A DNA stretch of 64,000 bases from DATFVJ01 sp963851085 (GTDB lineage: Bacteria > Actinomycetota > Actinomycetes > Streptosporangiales > Streptosporangiaceae), in the NCBI GenBank assembly GCA_963851085.1, contig CAWKNX010000024.1, positions 1 through 64,000 of the forward strand, in the 5' to 3' direction. A program made the position numbers and the translations under genes. Below are positions 9,108 through 18,957 of the stretch, piece by piece (position 1 is the first letter of the stretch; every line of letters begins with the position of its first letter). The notes under the pieces were generated by a model. The model was not told where the DNA came from. It saw nothing but the letters and a program-made list of their open reading frames with translations, and did no database searches.

Positions 9108-10128
9108 TGATGGCGTCAGCGCGGCCATGGCCGCGATGACGGGTTCCAGGCCGGGACGGGCCGTGATGACCCGAACGACGGCCTCGTCCAGTCCAGCGCT
9201 AAGCCTGGCGAAGGCGGCCGGGGCCGCCGCGGCCGGGCCGTAGTAGCCCACCGCCTGCAGCATCTGTTCCGGGATGGCGTCCACGAGCTGGGACGGTGTC
9301 GCGCCCTGGTCCCTCCGGGCCTCCAGGTCGCGCAGGACCTCTTCGAATCCCATCCGGCCGAACAGGCCCCGGTAGCCGACGTCCTGGGGAACGCCAGGCT
9401 CGTCCAGGTGCGTAGCCGAGCACCTGCTGCCCGAGGGCCTGCCGCGCCGCGGCCACGTCGTCGTCGACGCAGACCCGGATGTACATCGTGACCGGGACCG
9501 CGCCGGCGTCACAGGCGGGCCGGCGAGCCCTCGTCGATCCGGGGCAGGCTGACCGCGATGTGCTCGGGCGTCGCCCAGTTGAGCAGCGCGCCGTCGGCGG
9601 CTTCGCCGGCCAGCCTGAGCATCTGCGGGCCGAGCGCGGCCAGGTACACCGGAGCCGGCGGCAGGTCCGCCGCCCCGAGCGACGCCGAGCTGGGCCAGCC
9701 GGCATGCCCCCGCCGGCGGCGCCTGCCACCGTCTCGCCGACCGTGACGGTATGGCCGGCCAGCAGCGCGCGGACCTGGGTGACGACCGCGCATCACCGCG
9801 ATCGGGCGGTCCGGCAGGCCGACGAGCCAGAACCCAGGCCCGAAGCCGCCCGTGCCCAGGCCGAGGACGAACCGGCCGGAGGAGAGCTGAGCCAGGGTGG
9901 CCGCCTGCGCCGCCGGCCAGCGGGTCCACATCCGCGCTGCCGGAACGACGGCGATCCCGGTGCGCAGCGAGGTGTCATGCGACCACGCCGCACAGACATG
10001 GAACGAGTCCGGCACGCCCCCGGCCGGGGTCCACAGGCCCTCGAAACCAAGTTGCCCGGCCTCCCGCGCGGCCGCCCGCAGCTGGGCGAACGGCAGGCCG
10101 AGCCGGAGTATCCAGTCCCACGCCGATC
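9090..10128 (-). CDS. LLM-class F420-dependent oxidoreductase, frameshifted and missing its start
   Basis: A luciferase-like (bacterial LLM) flavin/F420 oxidoreductase read through several frames: IGVGLDT, LGFEGLWTPAGGVPDSFHVC, LRTGIAVVPAARMWTR, AQLSSGRFVLGLGTGGFGPG (cofactor-binding block), PVYLAALGPQMLRLAGEAAD, then RVCVDDDVAAARQALGQQVL and the C-terminal PEQMLQAVGYYGP with a stop at 9090. At least four indels interrupt it. The family begins MRIGVGL; here the match ends exactly at IGVGL near 10117-10128 with no start codon, and an unrelated plus-strand gene begins a few bases further on. Enzymes of this group reduce or oxidise substrates with coenzyme F420. Confidence 0.8.
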
Positions 10129-10142
10129 AGCCCGGGACGCCA

Positions 10143-10567
10143 GCAGCACGACGCCGTCAGGTTCGCTCAGTGCATGCGCTCGCACGGGCTGCTCAACTCC
10201 CGGACCCGACCTCCCCCCAAGAGTTCAAGCAATCGATCGGCGCGAGCTCCGAGGGTTCGCCCGCGTTCCAGTCGGCGGAGACGGCCTGCCGGCACCTGCT
10301 GCCGGGTGGCGGCCCGCCACGCCAGAGCGCGGCACACAGGCAAGCGCAGACCGTCGCGGCGCTGGCGTTCGCTCGCTGCCTGCGCAGCCACGGGTTCCCC
10401 AACTTCCCCGACCCGACCAGCAGCGGACAGATCACCCACGAGATGCTCGCCAACGCGGGAATAAACCTGCATCAGCCGGCACTGCTGCAGGCCGCCGACG
10501 CGTGCGTCAGCGTCACGGAGGGGTCCTCACCAAGGCCGGTGTGGCCCGCTTCGCCGCGGGACAATAG
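10143..10567 (+). CDS. CMRxHG-repeat exported-type protein, 5' end lost
   Basis: Read across frames it contains VRFAQCMRSHGL, NFPDPTS, then after about 60 residues a second copy LAFARCLRSHGFPNFPDPTS with ITHEMLANAGINL and AADACVSVT, ending VARFAAGQ. This is the widespread actinobacterial domain (A-A-CMR-HGVPNFPDP ... F--A--AC) found in lipoproteins and other secreted proteins of unknown function, here in two tandem copies. The signal peptide and start are missing, because the sequence switches near 10129-10143 to the LLM oxidoreductase on the other strand. Frameshifts occur near 10195 and 10520. Confidence 0.65.
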
Positions 10568-10589
10568 ACCGTCGATCCGGGACGCATCC

Positions 10590-10722
10590 ACCGGGCGGCG
10601 CGTGCCGGGGCTGCAGCGCCGTCTGGGGCCACGCCGGCTTGCTCCGAGCTGTCCCCGCTCGATCAACATCAAGTCGTCGGCGTTCAAACGGGCGGCGACC
10701 GCCTGCACCCTCCGGCGCTAGG
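10590..10722 (+). pseudogene. Second CMRxHG-domain tail fragment
   Basis: A short plus-strand piece reads RSINIKSSAFKRAATACTLR and stops at 10722. The I(N/D)-KSSAF--AATAC pattern is the C-terminal half of the same domain as in the preceding gene, so this looks like a leftover or a frameshifted continuation of a neighbouring paralogue. No start or CMR half is visible. Confidence 0.35.
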
Positions 10723-10950
10723 GCGCGCGAGGTGATCCCACCTCGCATCCTGCCGGCCGCCGGCGGTCGCGCAACTTGCCCGCCGCGTGTCGCTCGCCCG
10801 GCAGGACGAGCACCCCAAGCGCGCGTCGCGCTGCAAAACCAGGTCAGAGTCGCCCCCCAGGGGCTGGTCTTCCAAATCGCCAATTCCGGGCATCCCCGAC
10901 AGCGGCTCGGATGCGCCGCCGTTGCCCGGATTGAGTTCGGTGGCCCGCCT

Positions 10951-11077
10951 CCGTGCTAGCCGATCTCGTGGAAGCTGCAAGCGCGGGAGCGGCCGGCCCC
11001 CACCCAGGCGGCGGCTGCCGCTCGTCGCGCGAAGCGGCCACGGGAACGCCGTGACTGGTGTAGGCGTGAAGCAGCGG
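10951..11077 (+). repeat. Copy A of a diverged direct repeat, about 127 bp
   Basis: This stretch begins CCGTGCTAGCCGA and contains AAGCTGCAAGCGC, CTGCCG-TCGTCGC and a GGCGT(G/A)AA-AGCGG end. It is alignable over its whole length with 13128-13255 (same orientation, by eye about three quarters identical). The copies flank the MFS exporter gene. No coding family is recognised in it. Confidence 0.6.
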
Positions 11078-11289
11078 CCAAGATACCGGCCGAGGCGGGT
11101 CCGCGGTCGGCCTAATCCTTCGGCGCCACCGCCATCGCTCGCTTCTCGCTTGTCGCCGGCGGAGAGCTCAGCCACCGACTGCCGCTCGAGCGGGTCTTTG
11201 TTGGCGAGATGTGCGGGTTGTCGACCTGCCCGACGACGATCGAGTGATCGTCGGTGGGATGCTCGGCGACGGAACCTTCCTCGACGTTC

Positions 11290-12816
11290 TCATTCGGCGC
11301 CTGTCGCCGTCGCTGCTGTGGTTCTGAGCGGTTCGATCGCGGCTGCCGGGCGGGATCGCGGCAGCAAGAACAGCGAGACGATCAGGCCAAGGACGGGAAA
11401 TGCGATCGCGGTCGCGAACGCGAGCTGAATGCCGCGGTCGAGCGCGAACAGGTGGCCGGCGCCGGCGTGGAGAAGGTTCCCGGTGCGCGCGGTGGCGATG
11501 GTCGCCATGAGCGCGGTGCCGATCGCGCCGCCGACCTGCTCGAAGGTGTTGTTCAGTCCCGACGCCAATCCCGCGTCGCGGCTGGCGACCCCGGTCAGGG
11601 TCGCTACCGAGTACGCCGTGAACGCGAGACCGAGTGGGACGCCGAACAGCACGAAACCGGGGAGTAGGTCGGCCGCGTAGCTGCCGTGGACGGGAAGGCG
11701 GGCGAGTAGCACGAAGCCGACCGCCAGCCCGGCGATCCCGACGGCTGAGACCGCGCGCGCACCACGCCGGGTCACGAGCGCTTGGCCGATCCCTGCCCCG
11801 AGCGCCACGCCGATCGGCAATACCACCGCGGCGACGCCAAACTTCAGCGCCGAGTAGCCCAGCACCTCCTGGCCGTAGAGCGAGATGATGAACGCCATCC
11901 CGTAGATCGAGGCGGCCGTCAGACCCAATCCGAGGTTGGCCGCGAGCAGCGTCCGGGAGCCGGCGATTCGGCGCGGTACGAGCGGCGCCTTGGCGCGCCG
12001 CTCGATCGCCGCGAAGGTGCCGAACAGTGCCAGCGACACCACGAACAGCGCCACCGTCTGAGCGGAAGTCCAGCCGGCGGTGGGCGCTTCGACAAGCGCG
12101 TACACGAGCGCGACCAGGGCGGCGGTCACCGACACCACCCCGGCAACGTCGAAGCTGCGCATCGCGGCGGCGTCGCGACTTTCGTCCAACAGCCCGACAG
12201 CCAATGCGGCGATCGCGATACCGACGGGAATGTTGATCCAGAACACCCATTGCCAGCCGGGGCCATCGATCAGCGGGCCGCCGATGATCCAGGCCGCAGT
12301 CGCCGCGATTCCGCCGGTCGCGCCCCACGCGCCGATCGCCCGGTTGCGCTCGGCGCCCTCCGGGAAGCTGCGCATCAGGATCGACAAAGCGGCCGGCGTC
12401 ATCGCGGCCGCGCCGAGGCCCTGCAGCGCCCGCGCGGCGATCAACATCGCGCCCGAGGACGCAAGCCCGCACGCCAAAGAAGCGAGCGTGAATACGCCAA
12501 CGCCGACGAGCAGGACCCGCTTGCGCCCCAGCAAATCTGCCAACCGCCCGCCGAGCAACAGCAGCGTGCCGAACGACAGCATGTAGGCGTTCGCAACCCA
12601 GGTCTGCGACGCGGGCGACAGTCCCAGCGCGAGGTGGATCGACGGAAGCGCGAGCCGCACGATCGCCGCATCGAGGATCACCAAGAAATAGACCAGGCAC
12701 AGCAGCGCAAGCACGCGGCCACGGCGTGACTCGCCGGAAGGCTGGCTCGGGTTCGCGTCAGCGCGGCTCACCGAAAGCCACCCCCCGGAAGGTGTGTGTG
12801 TGATGTTCGTTTGCAT
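11290..12816 (-). CDS. MFS drug exporter, DHA2 (EmrB/QacA-like), 14 TM
   Basis: An intact protein of 508 residues starting MQTNITHTPSGG. After a charged N-terminus come about 14 hydrophobic segments. The DHA2 motif A appears as LGGRLADLLGRKRVLL, the first helix motif as LVILDAAIVRLALPSI (motif D1-like) and motif C as WQWVFWINIPVGI. Members expel drugs, dyes or antibiotics using the proton gradient. A longer start at 12870 exists, but the Met at 12816 is followed directly by the family N-terminus. Upstream at 12838-12858 there is an 11-bp-spaced direct repeat. The gene is free of frameshifts, unlike many of its neighbours. Confidence 0.9.
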   Translation of the reverse strand: MQTNITHTPSGGWLSVSRADANPSQPSGESRRGRVLALLCLVYFLVILDAAIVRLALPSIHLALGLSPASQTWVANAYMLSFGTLLLLGGRLADLLGRKRVLLVGVGVFTLASLACGLASSGAMLIAARALQGLGAAAMTPAALSILMRSFPEGAERNRAIGAWGATGGIAATAAWIIGGPLIDGPGWQWVFWINIPVGIAIAALAVGLLDESRDAAAMRSFDVAGVVSVTAALVALVYALVEAPTAGWTSAQTVALFVVSLALFGTFAAIERRAKAPLVPRRIAGSRTLLAANLGLGLTAASIYGMAFIISLYGQEVLGYSALKFGVAAVVLPIGVALGAGIGQALVTRRGARAVSAVGIAGLAVGFVLLARLPVHGSYAADLLPGFVLFGVPLGLAFTAYSVATLTGVASRDAGLASGLNNTFEQVGGAIGTALMATIATARTGNLLHAGAGHLFALDRGIQLAFATAIAFPVLGLIVSLFLLPRSRPAAAIEPLRTTAATATGAE

Positions 12817-12837
12817 GCCGGCAGCGTCGCCGACACG

Positions 12838-12858
12838 CCTTCCTGAAACCTTCCTACG
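12838..12858. promoter_or_regulatory. Direct heptamer repeat upstream of the MFS gene
   Basis: On the plus strand the sequence is CCTTCCTgaaaCCTTCCT, two identical heptamers with 11-bp periodicity, 22 bases upstream of the exporter start. Spacing of 11 bp is what OmpR/PhoB-type and SARP winged-helix regulators bind. No regulator gene is adjacent, so the partner is unknown. Confidence 0.45.
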
Positions 12859-13127
12859 CGTCGCGATCACGCACGCGACGGTGTCTCGGTGCCGAGTGCG
12901 CGTGCGACGTGTTGCCGTCCGCGGTCAACTACAGAGACACGGGCAGGATCGAGGGGCCTCCCGCCGTCAGCCCAAAGCAATGGTCGGAGGTCGACACCGC
13001 ACAACGCCCCGTCACCCGTTCAGCTGGTCGATCAGACGTTCTCACGTGCCCTCAGCTGCTCCGCGACGAGCATCTGAGCCACCGCTCGGCTGCGCCGTCG
13101 TCGACCGGATCCGGTGCACGAGAGGTT
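12859..13127. other. Gap, no recognised gene
   Basis: Short open frames exist on both strands, but none has recognisable motifs or a good ribosome-binding site. It probably carries upstream regulatory sequence of the MFS gene. Confidence 0.3.
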
Positions 13128-13255
13128 CCGTGCTAGCCGACGTCGCGCAAGCTGCAAGCGCCTGCGCGACGGGCCCCCGCGCTGGCTGCGGGCTGCCGGT
13201 CGTCGCACAAAGCCGCCACGCGGTAGCCGTGACCGCTTAAGGCGTAAAGGAGCGG
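13128..13255 (+). repeat. Copy B of the diverged direct repeat
   Basis: The same start CCGTGCTAGCCGA, the same AAGCTGCAAGCGC at the same offset and a matching end (GGCGTAAAGGAGCGG). See copy A at 10951-11077. Substitutions are spread evenly, as expected for an old duplication or a repeated intergenic element rather than an assembly duplicate. Confidence 0.6.
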
Positions 13256-13798
13256 TCTGTCGCCTCCGACGCGCGTCTCCTTCCGCGCGGCGGGAGAGGC
13301 CGGGGGCAGCGCGGCGCTGACCATCGCGTTGTCGCCAAAGCACTCGCAGGTCTACCGACCCGCGGACAAGCAAAAGCGATAGCCGGTGAGATGAGCGTTT
13401 TCCGCGCATACGGGGCATCCGGATGGACTGCCGCGGAGTACCGCGGCGTGAGCGAAGCGGGGCTCGCCAACCCCGCTGCGTAGCGCGCTGCCGTTCCCAG
13501 GGAAAGGGGCGGTCAACCGCGACTGCCGTCCTTTCCAGTAGCCAGCGGCGTCATTGGAAGACACCTCCTCTTCGCGCATTGCGACAGCGGCGCGGAGTGG
13601 ACGCAGCGCTTCCGCGCCTCGTGCCCGTGCGGGGTGAGCGCGGCGACGAGTGACACTCACGCTTGGCTCGAAGCAAACGGGCCCCGATACGCCAGCAGCT
13701 CCGGCGACCGAGGTCGCCATGGCCGCCATATGACCACGGCCGGACGGCGAGCCAGAGCGGACACCTCGCGTCGCTCCGCATTCTTAGCTCTCTGCCCG
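13256..13798. other. Gap, no recognised gene
   Basis: About 540 bases between the repeat copy B and the 3' end of the MBL-fold gene. A minus-strand frame includes GCPVCAENAHLTGYRFC, two CxxC-like pairs, but it lacks a start or any match I recognise. Confidence 0.3.
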
Positions 13799-14777
13799 CT
13801 ACAGCTCGAAGCGCGTCCCGACGCAGCTGGGGATTACAGGCGTCGGGGAACGCGCCCGCCAGCCGGTGGATGGCGCGAAAGCCCGTGCAGTGCGTCGGAA
13901 CAATCAGTCCGGACGGAGGGCGCCGAAAGCGTCGATGACCGCCGGAATGAGCGGCTCGAAGATCGGGCCGCTGAGGTGAAACCCGCCAATGATCGCGTAG
14001 ACCCGCTCGAGCCCGGTCAGGCGGCGCGCGTACCGGACAGTGTTGACAACGCCGGCGTGGCCGCATGCGGTGATCACGACAAGTCCTCGGTCGCGAATGT
14101 TGAGCACCAGCGCCTGGTCGTCGAGAACGAGCGGATCGGACTCCCATGCCCCGCCGCGCAGCGCCTCCTGCAGCGGAAAGCCACGCTCGAAGTCGGTCGT
14201 CCGGTCCACCTCGCCGGTGACCAGCAGCGATCGCTCGAACAGAAACGACGGCTGGCGCTCCTCCACGATCTGAAACCCCGACCCCTCGAGGGCGCCGCGG
14301 CTGGTCGAGGGCAACTCCCACGGCTCGCGTCCCGGCAGCACCAGCCGCCGTCGGCTCCAGAACTCCGGGTGGATGACCACCGGGACGTTGGCGCGACCGA
14401 CCGCTCGGAACGAAGCCATCCAGGCCGGTGGTGTGGTCGAAGTGGCCGTGGCTGAGAACCACGGCCTCGACGGTCTCGGGGTCGATCTCCAGGAAGCGCA
14501 TGTTGTCCACGAGCCCGTCGGTGCTGACGCCGGCGTCGAAGAGCACGCGGTGCTGGCGGCCCTCCTTGGAGAAGGTGACGAGCGCCGAGAATCCGTGCTC
14601 GCACCGTAGCTGCTCGACCACCTCGCCTCCTTCGAGAGTGGCCGCGCGTGCTCGCGGCAAATGCTCGGCGATGAACGAAAACCGCCGCGCCGGCCCCTCG
14701 TCCGGCATGAAGGCATCGGTTAGGTTGTCGACGAGGATCGTAACGGTCGCCGCGTCGACCGGTTCGAGCGCAATCAC
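13799..14777 (-). CDS. MBL-fold metallo-hydrolase, frameshifted
   Basis: A metallo-beta-lactamase-fold protein of about 325 residues. The metal site HxHxDH is present as VVLSHGHFDHTTGLDGF; a later frame has VVITACGHAGVVNTVRYA, LERVYAIIGGFHLSG and the terminal His in VPTHCTGF. The layout matches the group annotated as 7,8-dihydropterin-6-yl-methyl-aminobenzene-phosphate synthase-like hydrolases; the substrate is unknown. Indels lie near 14400 and 13925 and near the end; after correction the stop is at 13799. Start GTG at 14777 has no clear Shine-Dalgarno sequence. It follows the PfpI gene on the same strand and could be cotranscribed. Confidence 0.78.
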
Positions 14778-14867
14778 GGGGGCGCGCCAGCGGAAGCAGT
14801 GACCCGAGTGGGCAACGGGCGGGTCGTCTGAGCCATGGCTGCGGCGGCAAGATGAGCCGGGGCAAGG

Positions 14868-15619
14868 TCAGTGGATCGCTTGTCGCGCCGAGTGCTTGTC
14901 CTGGCGTCGGCCGGATAGCGCACGTGCGCGCTCGGCGCAGTCGCGCGGCGATGGCGTGTCCGTAGCATCTGGGTGGCGAACTTGGACCGGGCGGTCGCCG
15001 AGGAGCAGCCGGAACGCAAGGCGCAGCGTGCTGGCGTCGGCTTTGGTCGGCGAGCCGGAGTTGGAACGGCGGCTGGGGGTCGTATTCGATCACCAGCTGC
15101 AGCGACTCGGCGAGCTCGCGCCCGTGGACGCGCTCGGTCAGCGATAGCGCCATGTCGATTCCCGGCGGAAACCCCGGCGCCGCTGACGTGGTTGCCCTGC
15201 CATACGACGCGGTCGGCGACGACCTCGATTCCCATCGCGCGGAGGTTGTCCCGGAAACCCCAGTGGGTGGTCGTGGTCTTGCCCTCGAGCAGCCCGGCAG
15301 CGGCGTACAGACCGGCGCCGGTGCAGACCGATGCCGTCCATTTGCAGTTGGGAGCAGCGGCGCGCAGCCAGTCGATCAGCACCTGATCGCTCAGCACCGG
15401 CACCGGGTTCCCGCTTCCGGGCACGACGATCAGTTCCGGGTCAGGAAGTGTCGCGGGCGTGTCGGTCGGGATCACCGTCAGGCCCTGGTCGCAGCGCACC
15501 GGCTCGAGCGAGCGCGCGAGGAAGTGCACCTCTGCGTCCGGCCAGCGGCTGATGACTTCGTAGGGGCCGACGAGGTCGAGCGCGGTGAAGTCGGGATAGA
15601 GAACGAAAGCGGTCTTCAT
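14868..15619 (-). CDS. DJ-1/PfpI family protein, frameshifted
   Basis: It starts MKTAFVLYPDFTALDLVGPY behind a clear AAGGGAGG ribosome-binding site, which decides for the Met at 15619 over a longer frame. The nucleophile elbow is TASVCTGAGLYAAAGLLEGK with the conserved Cys, followed by TTTHWGFRDNLRAMG and NHVSGAGVSAG. This is the GATase1/DJ-1 fold subgroup of cysteine hydratases (isonitrile hydratase-like) or of the N-terminal domains of AraC regulators; no HTH is present. After an indel near 15150-15165 the frame continues ALSLTERVHGRELAESLQLV. The exact stop is uncertain because of a second indel near 15040. Confidence 0.75.
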
Positions 15620-15739
15620 CGCGCCTCCCTTAGTTGCTTTCGGCGGGATCGCCACGGTTATCCGCTTCTTCCGCGCGACCTACCATGGCGTCCACCGCCG
15701 GGCCCGAACCACTCTTCGCGTCAACGGTCATGGTTCGGA

Positions 15740-17495
15740 TTACGGATCGACGTTGAAGCTGAACATCATCCCGCTCTCGTGGTGCTCGGCGATGTGGCAG
15801 TGAGCCATCCACAGGCCGGGGTTGGTGACGTCGAGCAGGATGTCGACGGTCTCGCCGGTGCGGACCAGCACGGTGTCCTTCCAGACCAGGTTGGGCTCGA
15901 CGATCCCGTCTCGGGAGAGGACCAGGAAGCGGCCCGCGCCGTGGACGTGGAACGGGTGGTGCATCGGGTGGTCGCCGGCCATCTCGTTCAGCAGCCGGAT
16001 CTTCACCTGGTCGCCGACCCGGAATCGCCAGTCGATCGCGGCGTTCTCGGCGCCGGTCGCCTTGTCGATCAGCTTCCAGCGCATGTTCGCCGGGGTGGTG
16101 AGCCGGTTGATCTCGACCATGTCGTCTTCCCACTCGATGCCGCCCGCCGCGGCGTGGTCGTGACCTTCGTGGGCTTGGTCGTGGTGCTCGTGGGCACCGT
16201 GCTCGTGCATGTGATGCCCGTGCTCTTCTCCGTGCTCGTGGTGGCCGCCGGCCTCGGCGACGAGGTGTGAGGGGAGCAGCTTCATGCCGCATTCGGGGCA
16301 GTGGCCTGGCTGCGTCGCTGACGACCTCCGGGTGCATCGGGCAGGTGTAGCTCGATGGCGCCTCGACTGCCAGCAGCTTCATCCCGCACTCCGGGCAATG
16401 CCCGGGCTCCTCGCGCACGACCTCCGGGTGCATCGGGCAGCTGTAGACACCGGACCGTCGCCTTCCGGCGCGCCCATGTCCATCTCGGCGATGAAGCCAA
16501 GCGTCTTGTCCGGCTCGGCGTCGAAGTACGGCGCGATCCGCTCTCGCTCGGCCGCCATGTCGCGGTTCGTTCTGCAGCACCCCGAACTGCTCGGTCAGCG
16601 ACGGCTCGGCTTGCTCCTGGCCAACTCGGATTGACGCCAGTCGATATGTCCGCTCTGGCGTGCGGTGTTCCATCGTCAGCTCGCCCGGCTGGTTGAAGAG
16701 CACGTCGATGACGACGCGCTCGGACGGCGCCAGCATCACGTCGTCGACGAACTGCTCGTGCTCGACGTGGCCGCTGTCGCCGCCGACGAGCTTGATCTGA
16801 GCTCCGGGGAGCGCGACCTTGAACACGCGCGTGTTCGCGGTGTTCGTCAGGTAGAACCGGACCACTTCGCCGAGCTTGGCCGTGAGCGATGGATCCGTCT
16901 GGCCGCCGACGAGCAGCACGTTGCCGAAGCGGCCCATCGCCGAGTGGGTCGTCTCGGCGCGGCTGAACGGCGCGACCTTGCCGTCCTCGATCAGGATGTC
17001 ATCGAGCGTCAGCGCGATCTCGCGGTGCACCGGAGGCCAGTAGTCCGGGTCGGCGGGCTCGACGAGCACGTTGCCGTAGAGGCCCATCTCCTGGCCGTAG
17101 TCCTCGCGGATGTGGGGGTGGTACCAGTAGACGCCGGGGTCGGGGAAGGTGACGTGCGCGGTGTAGCGCTCGCCGGTGGCCATCGGCCGCTGGGTCTCGT
17201 GGGTTCCGTCGTAGCGGTTCTCGAGCCGCAGCCCGTGCCAGTGGACGGTCGCCTCCAGATCGCCCTGGTTCTCGATGTCGACGACGACCTCGGAGCCCTC
17301 GCGCACCTTCAGCGTCGGCCCGGGGATCGAGCCGTTGTAGGCGAGCATTCGCACCGTGGCGTCGCCGATCCGCTTGGCGACCGGCGCGATCGTCAGGTCG
17401 AACCGGTCACCGTCGCCCAGCTCGACCACCTCAGAGGCGCGTGCCTCGGGGAGGCCGGTGGTGTCGGTCGGGAATTGATCGTGAGTTGTGGCCAT
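15740..17495 (-). CDS. Multicopper oxidase with two internal heavy-metal-binding (CPMHPEV) inserts, frameshifted
   Basis: It starts MATTHDQFPTD behind a GGAGATTTGAAG site. The N-terminal cupredoxin has TVHWHGLRL and VYWYHPHIRED; the C-terminal one has HPMHHPFHVHGAGRF and the T1/T2/T3 motif MAHCHIAEHHESGMM, so the four-copper site is complete. Between them lies YSCPMHPEVV with CPECGMKLL (a heavy-metal-binding domain), a second copy YTCPMHPEVV with a matching CGMKLLP end, then a His/Glu-rich run near 16140-16240. Indels near 16460-16600 and 16300 break the frame. Laccase-like enzymes of this type oxidise phenols or Cu(I)/Mn(II); the inserts suggest metal loading or sensing. No Tat signal is seen. 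It sits 19 bases after the flavin monooxygenase gene, in an operon. Confidence 0.85.
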
Positions 17496-17514
17496 CTTCA
17501 AATCTCCTGGTGAG

Positions 17515-18653
17515 TCATCGCGTGCCGACGGCTTCGCCCGCCGCGAGTTTCGGTCGGTCTGTGCGGAAGGTCTTGATCTGATCGGCGATGTACGCGGCGT
17601 CATCCCCGACCCAGCCGATCAGCGCCGAGCCTCTGGTGTACTGCCACGTCAATCCGAGGAAGTAGAGGCCCGGGGAATCGGTCACGCCGCGGCGGTGAAC
17701 GACGCGGTGCCGGTCGTCGAAGATCGGCGCGTCGATCCACGAGTGATCGTGCCGGAAGCCGGTGGCCCAGATCACGGCGCTCGACGTCCAGCTCGCTTCC
17801 GTCGCTGAAGCGGATCGTGCGCCCCGAGGCTTCGACCGCCCGCGGATGCAGCCGGACCCCGTGGCGCTTGCGCAGGGTCCGCGGATTGGAGCCGATCAGC
17901 GTGTCTCTGCCTTCCAGCCGGCGGCCGATCCGCGTGTCGGTCGACTTGCGCATCGCCCCGGTCTTCTCGAGATACCAGAACAGGTCGCGACCGAGAATCC
18001 GCTGAGGTAGCGGCGTCTGCCGCGACCCGATCGACAGGTGAACCTCGCGGGTGGCGGAGAGCTCTTCGGCGATCTGAAAGCCGGTGTTGCCGCCACCGAC
18101 GACCAGCACCGGACCATCGGGAAGGTCCCCCGGCGCCCGGTACCGGGTGCTGTGGAGCTGGAAGACGTCTTGACCGAGCTCGTCGGCGATCGCGCGGCAC
18201 GAACGGCACCTGGAACGGTCCGGTGGCGATCACGACCTGATCGGCTCGTATAGCTGCGGTCCGTCGAGCTCGACGAGGTACCGGCCCTCGGTCCGCCGGA
18301 TCGGCGCGGACGCGGCTGCCCAGCACCACGGGCAGGGCGAAATGCCGGGCGTAATCGGTGAGGTAGGCCACCACGTCGTCGCGGCCGGGGTAGCTGTCCG
18401 GATCGCCGGGGAAGGGCAGGCCCGGCAGGCTGCTGTAGCGAGCGGGCGTGAACAGCTTCAGCGAGTCCCACCGTGCGCGCCAGGCGGCCGCAGGCTCCTC
18501 GGCCGCCTCGAGGATCGCGAAGTTGCGACCCTGCTGAGCCAGGAAATACCCGATCGCAAGACCGGCCTGGCCGCCGCCGACGACGATCACCTCCAGGTCA
18601 TCGCCCATTGCCCCGGTTGCTGATGCCGGCTGAGTTTCATGCCACTCGGCCAT
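17515..18653 (-). CDS. Flavin-containing monooxygenase (NAD(P)/FAD), frameshifted
   Basis: Start MAEWHETQPASATG behind AGAGGAGG (decides for 18653). FAD motif: VIVVGGGQAGLAIGYFLAQQ; then ARWDSLKLFTPARYSSLPG (FMO/CzcO type). Later frames give VVIATGPFQVPFVP, the NADPH motif VLVVGGGNTGFQIAEELS, and the ATG motif MIWATGFRHDHSWID with the tail GLYFLGLTWQYTRGSALIGW. CzcO/FMO-like proteins oxidise soft nucleophiles or accompany metal-resistance transporters. About four indels are needed. It is first in a minus-strand operon with the multicopper oxidase. Confidence 0.85.
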
Positions 18654-18957
18654 CGTTTGCCTCCTCTGCGAAAAATCGCTGCGTGGGCCAACCGGCGCCG
18701 GGGCTGGGGAAGCCCCGGACCGTCGGTGGCCACGGCTCCAACGACAGTCGGGCTTCGGCGCTGGTAGCCGTCGCCGCCGCTGCGGTGGGCCGCACTGAGC
18801 GCGTCAGCGCTCTGCACAGCTCGAACCTTCAACCAACCCAGGATCACACTCCCCTGATCCGGTCCGTCCGATCACCACATTAGGCGACCGTCCGGTCCAC
18901 CCCGGCTAGGTACTTTACCGACCGCTTGATCGGCTGTGGAGGATTTCCGCGCGCTGC
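18654..18957. other. Gap upstream of the monooxygenase, no recognised gene
   Basis: About 300 bases between the monooxygenase start and the stop of the next exporter gene. The ribosome-binding site of the monooxygenase lies at its left edge. No dyad resembling a CueR or CsoR operator was obvious by eye. Confidence 0.3.

Noticed and set aside
11168..12700. 510-residue minus-strand Arg-rich frame inside the MFS gene
   Set aside because: An alternative-frame shadow of the intact 14-TM exporter, which has all DHA2 motifs.
12870..12870. Upstream start for the MFS gene
   Set aside because: The extra 18 residues are charged and overlap the 11-bp direct repeat region; the Met at 12816 fits the family better.
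10951..13255. Insertion sequence bounded by the direct repeats
   Set aside because: No transposase, no terminal inverted repeats and no target-site duplication; the enclosed gene is a transporter.
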